Assembly (NCBI GenBank): GCA_024405215.1
Contig: JAKSPB010000011.1
Location: 1-64,000, forward strand
Direction: 5' to 3'
Origin: Lentisphaeria bacterium
GTDB lineage: Bacteria; Verrucomicrobiota; Lentisphaeria; Oligosphaerales; Oligosphaeraceae
Length of the DNA stretch: 64,000 nt
Shown: in pieces, positions 15,349 to 22,817 of the stretch
Numbering within the stretch: the first letter of the stretch is position 1
Layout: every line of letters begins with the position of its first letter
Position numbers and translations under genes: made by a program
Notes under the pieces: generated by a model
Database searches by the model: none
Seen by the model: the letters and a program-made list of their open reading frames with translations, nothing else
Told to the model about the DNA's origin: nothing

Positions 15349-16599
15349 CTAGGGAAGGAGGTTGCGGAGATTATCCAAGGCAGTCTGCAACTCCTCGGGC
15401 GTGGCGCCGAAGGTGAAGTCCGCCAGGCCATCCGCCGTGAACCACTCGTCCTCTGCGGTCGGGCAGCCGGCGCTCACGTAGTTGTAGAGGTACATGGCGT
15501 CGTTGTCGTCGACCTCGCCGTTGCCGTCGAAATCCAGGACTCCGGGATTTCCCTGCAAGGAGGCCAGGGCGGCCTCCAGATCAGCCTCTTCGGCGCCGAA
15601 GGTGAAGTCCGCCAGGCCATCCGCCGTGAACCACTCGTCCTCTGCGGTCGGGCAGCCGGCGCTCACGTAGTTGTAGAGGTACATGGCGTCGTTGTCGTCG
15701 ACCTCGCCGTTGCCGTCGAAATCAATGGTTCCGGTGGACTTGACGACCCAGTTGACAGAGGCGATGCGGACGTTGTTCACGCAGACGGTGGTGGAGATGG
15801 GCTTGTATGCCTTGGCCGTCGTGGCGGACAGCTCGAGCTTGTCCGTAGCGGAAGCGAAGTTGACAATCGCCGTATCGCCGGAATAGGCGATGTTCGTCGC
15901 GTCAAGACTCAGCAGCCAACCGGCTTCAGGAGCCACGACGCCGGAAGTGCCGTCGTTGGCGTAGTACTTCGCGCCGTCGTACAAATAGATCGGCCCGTCG
16001 CCGGTGGTCAGGAAGAGCGTGGCGGAGCTGGCGCTCCCCAGCTTCTCCACGGTGGCTTTGCCCGTGTAGAGATCCGTGGATGCGTCAGCCTCCAGATAGA
16101 CGGTCTGGCCGGAGGGATCCTGCGCGGGCACCACCGCGCGGGTGGCGGAACGAGTGGAGATGGTGTAGCTCTTGCCGGCCTTCAGGGAAAGATTCCCGGG
16201 CAGGGGCTTGGCCTCATCGACGCCCTCTTCCGCCACGTAGAGCGTGGCCTCGCCTTCGGCAAACTGGAAATACGCCGTGGCGTCAGTCGCCGCCGTCAGC
16301 ACCCACTTGTTGTCATCGCTGACGGTGCGAATATCCGTGCCCAGGCGGGAGAAGTCACCGGAGACCTTTGCCTCCGCGCCGAAGTTCTCGGAATTGGCCA
16401 GATAGACGTCCTTGACGCCGAACATAGCCGAGAAAGGCGGGAAGGCCTTCTGCTCCGCATTCGTCCCCTGGCCGAAAACCAGGGAAGGGTTGCCGGAAGC
16501 ACTGCCGACCATGACATTGACGGTAAACGCATTGGCGCCCCACACGGCGGAAGCCATGCAAACCGCAACTGCAATCAGTAGAGTTGTGCTTTTCTTCAT
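15349..16599 (-). CDS. Secreted protein with two identical C-terminal dockerin-like EF-hand modules
   Basis: A 416-residue exported protein with signal peptide MKKSTTLLIAVAVCMASAVWGA and an AGGAG site 11 bases before the start. Residues about 23-290 are an all-beta region of unknown family. Two 63-residue units follow; each holds an EF-hand calcium loop 'DFDGNGEVDDND' plus helix 'AMYLYNYV' and then 'AGCPTAEDEWFTADGLADF'. The two units are identical in protein and over 132 bases of DNA. The EF-hand plus helix matches the half-repeat of type I dockerins, although the spacing is longer than in the classical 60-residue domain. A binding partner might be the protein encoded immediately downstream. 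Confidence 0.8.
   Translation of the reverse strand: MKKSTTLLIAVAVCMASAVWGANAFTVNVMVGSASGNPSLVFGQGTNAEQKAFPPFSAMFGVKDVYLANSENFGAEAKVSGDFSRLGTDIRTVSDDNKWVLTAATDATAYFQFAEGEATLYVAEEGVDEAKPLPGNLSLKAGKSYTISTRSATRAVVPAQDPSGQTVYLEADASTDLYTGKATVEKLGSASSATLFLTTGDGPIYLYDGAKYYANDGTSGVVAPEAGWLLSLDATNIAYSGDTAIVNFASATDKLELSATTAKAYKPISTTVCVNNVRIASVNWVVKSTGTIDFDGNGEVDDNDAMYLYNYVSAGCPTAEDEWFTADGLADFTFGAEEADLEAALASLQGNPGVLDFDGNGEVDDNDAMYLYNYVSAGCPTAEDEWFTADGLADFTFGATPEELQTALDNLRNLLP
15403..15723. repeat. 132-bp perfect direct repeat encoding the dockerin-like module
   Basis: Bases 15403-15534 and 15592-15723 are identical, with an offset of 189 bases (63 codons). The 57 bases between them differ from the flanks. 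Perfect identity at synonymous sites shows recent duplication or gene conversion and could allow module loss or gain by recombination. Confidence 0.92.
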
Positions 16600-16803
16600 G
16601 TGTTTAGACTCCTAGAGAAGTCGATATGTCAGGGAATTAAAATCTCGAAAATCAACAAATATAGTTGCTTTGTAAAAAATTGCAGTTCCCGCCGCAAAAA
16701 AAGAACCTATTTTCCGGAAGGTCTTTCCGGGAAGTTTTTTCGCTTGTTTCAGGACTCTTCGGGCAGGCCGCCACCCGCATTTTGACGGGACACGGCCGCC
16801 AAT

Positions 16804-17775
16804 TCAGTGAAGGAGATACCCCTTTCCGAAGACCGGGGTCTCTTCCGCAGCCGGGAGGTAGCGGCTTGCCAGCGCGTTCCAAATCCAGTTTCCCCTCGGC
16901 ACTTTCACCGTCGGCGGGGCAAGCGCCTTCTTGTCTCCCTCGAACGCGCCTTGCAAACCCACGAAATTCCACTTTCCGGCAACGCCCTTCGCCATGACGG
17001 AAACATTGCCCGGGCGGCATAGGCCCTTCAAGGACACTTCCGCCTGTTCCCGACCGTCCCAATACAGCCAGAAGCCATTTCCGGAAAGCATTCCGTCCCA
17101 GGAGGAGACCCGTTCCCAAACGCCCTTTTCGGACACCTGGTAGAGCGGGACGTCCGCCAGAAGCATCCTGGAGTCGACTTCTCCCCCCCTGGTCTCATCG
17201 AAGGGAGTGGCAAGCAGATTCCATCCGGGGAACACCTCCGTCGTCACCGTCGCCTCGAAGAACTGCATTTCCGCCGTCAGGACGTAGTCGCCGGGAGCGA
17301 CCGTCAAGGCAACCACGCTTTTCACCGCGCTCCAGTCCGCGACCACCCTGCCCTCCGAGTCAAGCAGCTTCAGGGTCGCATTGTCAGGAAGCGCGCCATA
17401 CACGCGCGTCAGCGTGATGGGACAGTCCATTTGGTCCTGGGTGTAGATGCACAGCTTCCAGCTTTTCATAAAGGAGGAATTCTGGCGGATGCGGTAGCTT
17501 ATCAAGGAATAGTAGTTCACGCCATGCTGAATGGCCAGACGATCGTCCTGACCATCCGGGGACGGCGCCGGAAGGATTTTGCTGAAGTCGATATAGTCCG
17601 TGTCCCCCAAGGCCACATAGGCCTGCTGGTCCTCGTTCTTGAAAACGCCGTTCAATTCCCAGGCGACCACGAGATTGCCGGCGTCGTCAAGCCCTCCCGG
17701 CAACCCGTCAGCCAGGGAAAAGTTGACACACGCGCAAACGGCAAGCAAAAGAATGTTTCTATGCAGGAAATTCAT
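16804..17775 (-). CDS. Secreted protein with 'GWNLLATP...GNGFWLYW' C-terminal module
   Basis: A 323-residue exported protein with signal peptide MNFLHRNILLLAVCACVNFSLA. The first half is a beta domain ('YYSLISYRIRQNSSFMKSWKLCIY'). The second half holds the motif series 'GWNLLATPF', 'SGNGFWLYW', 'GKWNFVGLQ' and 'FGKGYLLH', a repeated module I associate with C-termini of exported proteins in Lentisphaerae/Verrucomicrobia-type genomes. It ends right after 'GKGYLLH', which could be a sorting signal. The start at 17775 is fixed by the signal peptide. It is the first gene of the minus-strand run of exported proteins; function unknown. Confidence 0.72.
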   Translation of the reverse strand: MNFLHRNILLLAVCACVNFSLADGLPGGLDDAGNLVVAWELNGVFKNEDQQAYVALGDTDYIDFSKILPAPSPDGQDDRLAIQHGVNYYSLISYRIRQNSSFMKSWKLCIYTQDQMDCPITLTRVYGALPDNATLKLLDSEGRVVADWSAVKSVVALTVAPGDYVLTAEMQFFEATVTTEVFPGWNLLATPFDETRGGEVDSRMLLADVPLYQVSEKGVWERVSSWDGMLSGNGFWLYWDGREQAEVSLKGLCRPGNVSVMAKGVAGKWNFVGLQGAFEGDKKALAPPTVKVPRGNWIWNALASRYLPAAEETPVFGKGYLLH

Positions 17776-18060
17776 AACCAATAAGACAAAGGAAAAAAAG
17801 GATCCGTTCCCGTTATTTTCCAGAATATGGCACAACTTGGAAAGTTTTTTTTGAGAACACCAAAAAAACTGAAGACGGAACACCATGCGCCACGGGAAAT
17901 GCAGGCATAGGACGTGCCAGGTGCATGGATCGCCCCCTTGCGGACGCCAGGTGGCGTACAGGAACCATTTCAGGCATTAGATTCTCGTAATTGTTTTTGG
18001 AAACGCTTCCTGCATGTCATCGTGCAGGAACGGAAGGGGACGCATCTTCATCAGACAGGC

Positions 18061-19638
18061 ATGGACAATAGAAAGGAACAGGAGAGAGACGAATTGCACC
18101 GCGCGATATGGAGCATCGCCGACGATCTGCGCGGAAGCGTGGACGGATGGGACTTCAAGGCATACGTGCTCGGCACCATGTTCTACCGCTTCCTCTCGGA
18201 AAATCTGGCGAACTACATCGACCGGGGAGAGTGGGAGGCCGGCGACAAGGGCTTCTCGTATGCGAAGGTCGCAGACGCAGACGCGGAATCCATCCGCGAA
18301 GAAATGGTGGACGCCAAGGGCTTCTTCATTTTGCCGTCGGACCTCTTCGTCAACGTGCAGGCCCAAGCCGCCTCGGACGAGAATCTGAACGAGACGCTGG
18401 AGCGCGTCTTCCGCCGCATCGAGGAATCCGCCAAGGGCAGCGAAAGCGAAGCCAACTTCACAGGGCTCTTCGACGACTTCGACGTGAACTCCAACAAGCT
18501 GGGCGCCAGCGTGGCAAAACGCAACGACACCCTGCGGAAGCTGCTGAACGGCGTGGCGAACATGGGCCTCGGCGACTACCGCTCCAACACCATCGACGCC
18601 TTCGGAGACGCCTACGAATACCTGATGGGCATGTACGCCTCCAACGCGGGCAAGAGCGGCGGCGAGTTCTTCACGCCGCAGGAGGTCTCGGAACTGCTGG
18701 CGCGGCTGGCCACCTACGGAAAGACGGAAGTCAACAAGATATACGATCCCGCCTGCGGAAGCGGCTCGCTGCTGCTGAAGGCGGCGCGGCTTCTCGGCAG
18801 CGGCAAGGTCCACCACGGCATCTACGGGCAGGAGATCAACATCACCACGTACAATCTCTGCCGCATCAACATGTTCCTCCACGACGTCGGCTACGAGAAC
18901 TTCGACATCGCCTGCGAGGACACCCTCCTCCATCCGCAGCATTGGGACGACGAGCCTTTCGAGGTCATCGTCTCCAATCCGCCCTATTCCATCAAATGGC
19001 CAGGAGACGACGACGCGACGCTCATCAACGACCCGCGCTTCGCCCCCGCAGGCGTCCTCGCCCCAAAGTCCAAGGCGGACATGGCCTTCATCATGCACTC
19101 CCTAGCCTGGCTGGCCGCCAACGGCACCGCAGCCATCGTCTGCTTCCCAGGCATCATGTACCGCGGCGGTGCGGAGCAGAAGATCCGGAAGTATCTCGTG
19201 GACAACAACTACGTGGAGGGCGTCATCCAGCTGCCCGACAACCTCTTCTTCGGGACCACCATCGCAACCTGCATCCTCGTCCTCAAGAAGAACCGCAAGG
19301 ACACCGCGGTCACCTTCCTGGACGCCTCCAAGGAGTGCGTGAAGGTCACGAACAACAACAAGCTCACCGACGACAACATCGCACGCATCGTCGCCGCCTT
19401 CGCCGGACGGCAGGACATCCCGCACGTGGTCAAGATGGCCTCATACGACCAAGTTGCCTCCGAGAACTACAACCTCTCCGTCTCCACCTACGTGGAACAG
19501 GAGGACACCCGCGAGAAGACCGACATCGACGCCCTCAACCTCCAGCTGGAGCACATCGTCGGCCACATCCACACCCTCCGCCAGGAGATCGACAAAATCG
19601 TCCACGAAATCACTTTCGTCGAGGAGAACGACCGATGA
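18061..19638 (+). CDS. hsdM: Type I restriction-modification DNA methyltransferase subunit HsdM
   Basis: A 525-residue N6-adenine methyltransferase subunit that methylates the target chosen by HsdS. The N-terminal HsdM helical domain ('[14 protein letters not shown]', '[16 protein letters not shown]') occupies about residues 8-150. The SAM-binding motif '[13 protein letters not shown]' is near residue 229 and the catalytic 'NPPY' near residue 306; '[15 protein letters not shown]' is also typical. Length matches the family (about 500-530). The start at 18061 gives the normal N-terminus; the longer frame from 17914 adds an unrelated leader. The stop overlaps the hsdS start as ATGA, so the two are coupled. 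The plus strand begins here after a 285-base divergent gap. Confidence 0.97.
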   Translation: MDNRKEQERDELHRAIWSIADDLRGSVDGWDFKAYVLGTMFYRFLSENLANYIDRGEWEAGDKGFSYAKVADADAESIREEMVDAKGFFILPSDLFVNVQAQAASDENLNETLERVFRRIEESAKGSESEANFTGLFDDFDVNSNKLGASVAKRNDTLRKLLNGVANMGLGDYRSNTIDAFGDAYEYLMGMYASNAGKSGGEFFTPQEVSELLARLATYGKTEVNKIYDPACGSGSLLLKAARLLGSGKVHHGIYGQEINITTYNLCRINMFLHDVGYENFDIACEDTLLHPQHWDDEPFEVIVSNPPYSIKWPGDDDATLINDPRFAPAGVLAPKSKADMAFIMHSLAWLAANGTAAIVCFPGIMYRGGAEQKIRKYLVDNNYVEGVIQLPDNLFFGTTIATCILVLKKNRKDTAVTFLDASKECVKVTNNNKLTDDNIARIVAAFAGRQDIPHVVKMASYDQVASENYNLSVSTYVEQEDTREKTDIDALNLQLEHIVGHIHTLRQEIDKIVHEITFVEENDR

Positions 19639-20840
19639 GCCATCTCGACGATCTCATCCGACAGCTCTGCCCAGACGGCGTACCATACAAGACTCTGGGG
19701 GAGGTTCTTCCACGTGTAAAAGGCACCCCGATAACTGCGGGAAAAATGAAGGAAATTGCTACACTTAACGGCGATATTCGCATCTTTGCGGGCGGAAAAA
19801 CTGTTATAGATACAGAACTTGAGAAAATTCCCAACGCCAACATCATTAACAAGCCTGCTATTCTTGTGCAGTCAAGAGGCGTTATAGACTTTATATATTA
19901 CGATAAGCCATTTACATTCAAGAATGAAATGTGGGCATATATCGGCGTAACTAATGTATCTCTAAAATTCATATATTATGTGCTTAAAAGCAATGTAGAT
20001 TTCTTCAGGAATGCGGCTTCCGGAATGGGTAGCCTTCCACAAATATCATTGCACGTCACAGAAGACTTCCGCATCCCCGTGCCGCCGTTGCCTGTGCAGG
20101 AGGAGATCGTGCGGATTCTGGACGCCTTCACCACGCTGGAGGCGGAGCTGGAGGCGGAGCTGGAGGCACGCCGTCGCCAGTACGAATACTATCTTAATTA
20201 TATACTCGATTTGTCCGTATTAACGCCACAGAAAATCATGTATGTTGGTGATTTGTTTGAGATAAAGAACGGTTTAAACAAAGAGAAGAGCGCCTTTGGG
20301 CATGGAACGCCCATTGTCAATTTTACAGATGTTTATAACAAGCGTTTCTTAACGGCTGCCATGCTACAGGGGAAAGTATCACTTACAGATTCAGAAATAG
20401 AGAGGTATAGAGTGCGCAAAGGCGATGTTTTTTTTACCAGAACCTCTGAGACCAAAGAAGATGTTGGCATGTCCAGTACTGTCATAGAGGATATTCCAAA
20501 CTGCACATTTAGCGGTTTTGTCCTTCGAGCAAGACCGTTGACTAATCTGCTTTTGCCAAAGTTCTGTTCCTATTACTTTTCAACCAAGCAAGTCAGAAAC
20601 AACATCGTACGCTATGCCTCTTTTACAACAAGGGCCACCACATGTGGTCCGAAGCTGGCAAAGATACCCGTGCCAATCATTCCTATAGAGGAGCAGTCCC
20701 GCATCGTAGGCATCCTTGACCGTTTTGACACGCTGTGCAACGACCTGTGCCAGGGGCTTCCGGCGGAGATCGCCGCCCGCCACAGGCAATACGAATACTA
20801 CCGTGACAGGCTTCTGTCCTTCAAGGAGGCGAAGGGCTGA
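19635..20840 (+). CDS. hsdS: Type I restriction-modification specificity subunit HsdS
   Basis: A 401-residue DNA-recognition subunit with two target recognition domains: TRD1 at about residues 15-150 and TRD2 at about 200-350. Each is followed by a conserved helical spacer, '[23 protein letters not shown]' and then '[22 protein letters not shown]', both ending in an 'RQYEYYxxxLLSF'-type segment. The TRDs are visibly richer in A+T than the spacers and hsdM/hsdR, as expected when TRDs are exchanged by recombination. The start overlaps the hsdM stop. No frameshift or homopolymer typical of phase-variable hsdS genes is seen. Confidence 0.95.
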   Translation: MSHLDDLIRQLCPDGVPYKTLGEVLPRVKGTPITAGKMKEIATLNGDIRIFAGGKTVIDTELEKIPNANIINKPAILVQSRGVIDFIYYDKPFTFKNEMWAYIGVTNVSLKFIYYVLKSNVDFFRNAASGMGSLPQISLHVTEDFRIPVPPLPVQEEIVRILDAFTTLEAELEAELEARRRQYEYYLNYILDLSVLTPQKIMYVGDLFEIKNGLNKEKSAFGHGTPIVNFTDVYNKRFLTAAMLQGKVSLTDSEIERYRVRKGDVFFTRTSETKEDVGMSSTVIEDIPNCTFSGFVLRARPLTNLLLPKFCSYYFSTKQVRNNIVRYASFTTRATTCGPKLAKIPVPIIPIEEQSRIVGILDRFDTLCNDLCQGLPAEIAARHRQYEYYRDRLLSFKEAKG

Positions 20841-20922
20841 AGCCGCTTCATTGCCCATGACCTCCTCACACGACACAGCCGAACGTCCCAAGGACGGAAA
20901 TCACGCCTCCACCGCCTCTCCC

Positions 20923-21036
20923 ATGCCGAAGAAGGAGACTTTGGAGGCAATCTCGGAGGAGGAACGCATTGCCCGTGATCCCAATGTCAAAGGCTACAGA
21001 GACATGAAGGAGCTGATCAATGCCTTGAACTCATGA
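20923..21036 (+). pseudogene. RelB/DinJ-type antitoxin remnant (C-terminal part)
   Basis: The frame 'KKETLEAISEEERIARDPNVKGYRDMKELINAL' matches the C-terminal toxin-binding part of RelB/DinJ antitoxins ('...ETLAALEEAERLxxDPNxKxYxDxxEL'). The ribbon-helix-helix DNA-binding half (about 45 residues) is missing; residues upstream in the same frame, from an ATG at 20857, are unrelated. The stop overlaps the next frame's start as ATGA, the normal arrangement of such pairs. This is a remnant inserted between hsdS and the AAA gene. Confidence 0.65.
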
Positions 21037-21155
21037 AATACGAGGTCAAGTTCACATCCCAGTTCAAGAAGGACTACAGACTTGCCCAGAGGAGGCACCT
21101 TGACATGGCAAAACGCCGTGTGTTTCTTCCTGCATTACATTATGTACCGTACTAA
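21033..21155 (+). pseudogene. YafQ/RelE-type mRNA interferase toxin, truncated
   Basis: It opens MKYEVKFTSQFKKDYRLAQRR, the hallmark N-terminus of YafQ toxins, which cleave mRNA at ribosomes. Homology stops near residue 25 and the frame ends at 40 residues, against about 90 for the family. The catalytic C-terminal half is absent. With the truncated antitoxin before it, this is a dead toxin-antitoxin pair left in the restriction locus. Confidence 0.72.
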
Positions 21156-21212
21156 TGACGCGGACGATGTATCTATGGCCCAGTTCCGCGCAGTCAAGCA
21201 GGAGGAAACACC

Positions 21213-22796
21213 ATGAAAGACCTCACGGCAAGCGTTTTCACATTCGAAGATCTCATCCTTGGCGACTACCTGTATGTGGACAAGACCGCCCATCTATGGG
21301 AACTCGTGAAGGGCCGCAAGGGCATCTACTTCCTCTCACGCCCGCGCCGCTTCGGTAAATCTCTGACGCTTTCCACTCTGGAGGCCATCTTCCAGGGGAA
21401 GCGCGAACTCTTCAAGGGGCTTGCCATCGACAGCAAGCCCTACGACTGGAAAAGATATCCCGTCATCCATCTGGATTTCGGAGACTGTGCCGTGCAAAAC
21501 GCGGGAGAATTGCGGGACTATCTCTATTTCAGCCTTTGCTCGTTGGCGCAGGCCATAGGCGTCCAGCCGTTCATGGACAAGTCACAGTTGGGCTTGTCCC
21601 TCACGAATCTGATCAATTCCATGGACAAGGGGGATGGGGTCGTGGTGCTGGTGGACGAATATGACAAGCCGCTACTGAACATGCTGGGGAAGCCGGAAGC
21701 CGCCAACGAGATGCTTCCCGTGATGAAGGGCTTCTACTCCGCCATCAAGAAATGCGAGCCCCACGAGCGCTTTGTCTTCGTGACGGGCGTCAGCAAGTTC
21801 TGCCATGTCTCCCTATTCTCCGACCTGAACAACCTGCAGGACATCTCCACGTCCAGCCGCTTCGCCACCATGCTTGGATACACGCAGAAGGAACTGGAGG
21901 CGAATTTCGACGACCGCCTGCCGCAGGCACAGGAGAAGCTGGCCATCTCGCAGGAAGAACTGTTGAGGCGCCTGAAGCTCTGGTACGACGGCTACCGCTT
22001 CGCGCCAGACGCGGAGACCGTCTATAATCCCGTATCCATCGCAAATTTCTTCATGAACGACGGCCTCTTCAGCAACTACTGGTTCTCCACGGGCACCGCC
22101 AGCTCTCTCTTCGCGTTGATGCGACGTGACGACGTGGGCCTACCTGATATCGTGGAGCATTCAGTCGCCGGCGACCTCTTCAATTCCTTCGACCTGGCGG
22201 AAGTGGATCTCCAGAAGCTCATGTACCAGACAGGCTACCTGACCATCGGAGAGACGGAGATTATTGGCGCCGGCACAGAAGAAATGGAGCAGCGATATCA
22301 TCTCCGCTTCCCTAACAAGGAGGTGCGCAGCTCCTTCAACGACCAGATCATGGATCACTTCGCGGGACTCAAGAGAGCCCAATCCAGCGACCTGACACGA
22401 CTGCTTGTGGCGGACATAAGAAGTGGTGACGTGAATGCCTTCATGGAGCGCCTGAGAGGGCTCTTCGCAAAGATTCCATACGACCTGCATGGCCGCAGAG
22501 AGCGGGACTACCAGACCATCCTCTACGTAGTCTTCCTGATGCTGGAAGTCTTCATCCAGGGCGAATACCACACCAACGAAGGACGCATTGATCTGGTGCT
22601 CTCCGTCGAAGAGTGGACATACGTCGTCGAACTGAAACTGAACAGGAGCGCGGAGAAGGCCATGGCGCAAATCTGGGACAGGGACTACGTCAGAGGCTTC
22701 CTTGGACAGAACAGGCGCATCATGGCAGTGGGCGTGAACTTCGACGAGACACGCGCCCAGATCGACAACTGGCTCGCCGAAGAGGTGACGGAATAG
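21213..22796 (+). CDS. AAA-ATPase-like protein with C-terminal PD-(D/E)XK nuclease domain (AAA-ATPase_like/PDDEXK_9 family)
   Basis: A 527-residue protein of a family common in gut anaerobes and of unproven function. The N-terminal ATPase has 'RPRRFGKSLTL' (Walker A-like, about residue 43) and 'VVLVDEYDKPLL' (Walker B, about 147). The C-terminus has the nuclease motif 'NEGRIDLVL...WTYVVELKL' (Asp and Glu-x-Lys, about 455-475). A good AGGAGG site precedes the start. It lies between hsdS and hsdR in the same direction, 21 bases before hsdR. It could add to the restriction locus or simply be a mobile passenger. Confidence 0.85.
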   Translation: MKDLTASVFTFEDLILGDYLYVDKTAHLWELVKGRKGIYFLSRPRRFGKSLTLSTLEAIFQGKRELFKGLAIDSKPYDWKRYPVIHLDFGDCAVQNAGELRDYLYFSLCSLAQAIGVQPFMDKSQLGLSLTNLINSMDKGDGVVVLVDEYDKPLLNMLGKPEAANEMLPVMKGFYSAIKKCEPHERFVFVTGVSKFCHVSLFSDLNNLQDISTSSRFATMLGYTQKELEANFDDRLPQAQEKLAISQEELLRRLKLWYDGYRFAPDAETVYNPVSIANFFMNDGLFSNYWFSTGTASSLFALMRRDDVGLPDIVEHSVAGDLFNSFDLAEVDLQKLMYQTGYLTIGETEIIGAGTEEMEQRYHLRFPNKEVRSSFNDQIMDHFAGLKRAQSSDLTRLLVADIRSGDVNAFMERLRGLFAKIPYDLHGRRERDYQTILYVVFLMLEVFIQGEYHTNEGRIDLVLSVEEWTYVVELKLNRSAEKAMAQIWDRDYVRGFLGQNRRIMAVGVNFDETRAQIDNWLAEEVTE

Positions 22797-22817
22797 CCTG
22801 CATCTGACTTTTGAAGC

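Noticed and set aside
10761-15416. A 1551-codon frame opposite the giant cadherin-like gene
   Set aside because: It mirrors the opposite gene, has a low-complexity Gly/Asp/Val composition and lacks any domain. The minus-strand gene has a signal peptide and ribosome binding site.
15403-15723. Insertion sequence or mobile repeat
   Set aside because: The direct repeat is in frame and encodes a protein module, so module duplication explains it.
16690-16740. Terminator after the 16804-17775 gene
   Set aside because: There is a short hairpin around TTCCGGAA and an A-rich tract, but they are separated by about ten bases, so the call is too weak.
18108-20840. A 910-codon open frame over hsdM and hsdS
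   Set aside because: Only its 3' part from 19635 is hsdS. The 5' part is the hsdM coding DNA in another frame, kept open by high GC.
21156-21212. Frame '...MYRTNDADDVSMAQFRAVKQEETP' before the AAA gene
   Set aside because: Too short, without a start signal; probably debris from the toxin-antitoxin deletion.
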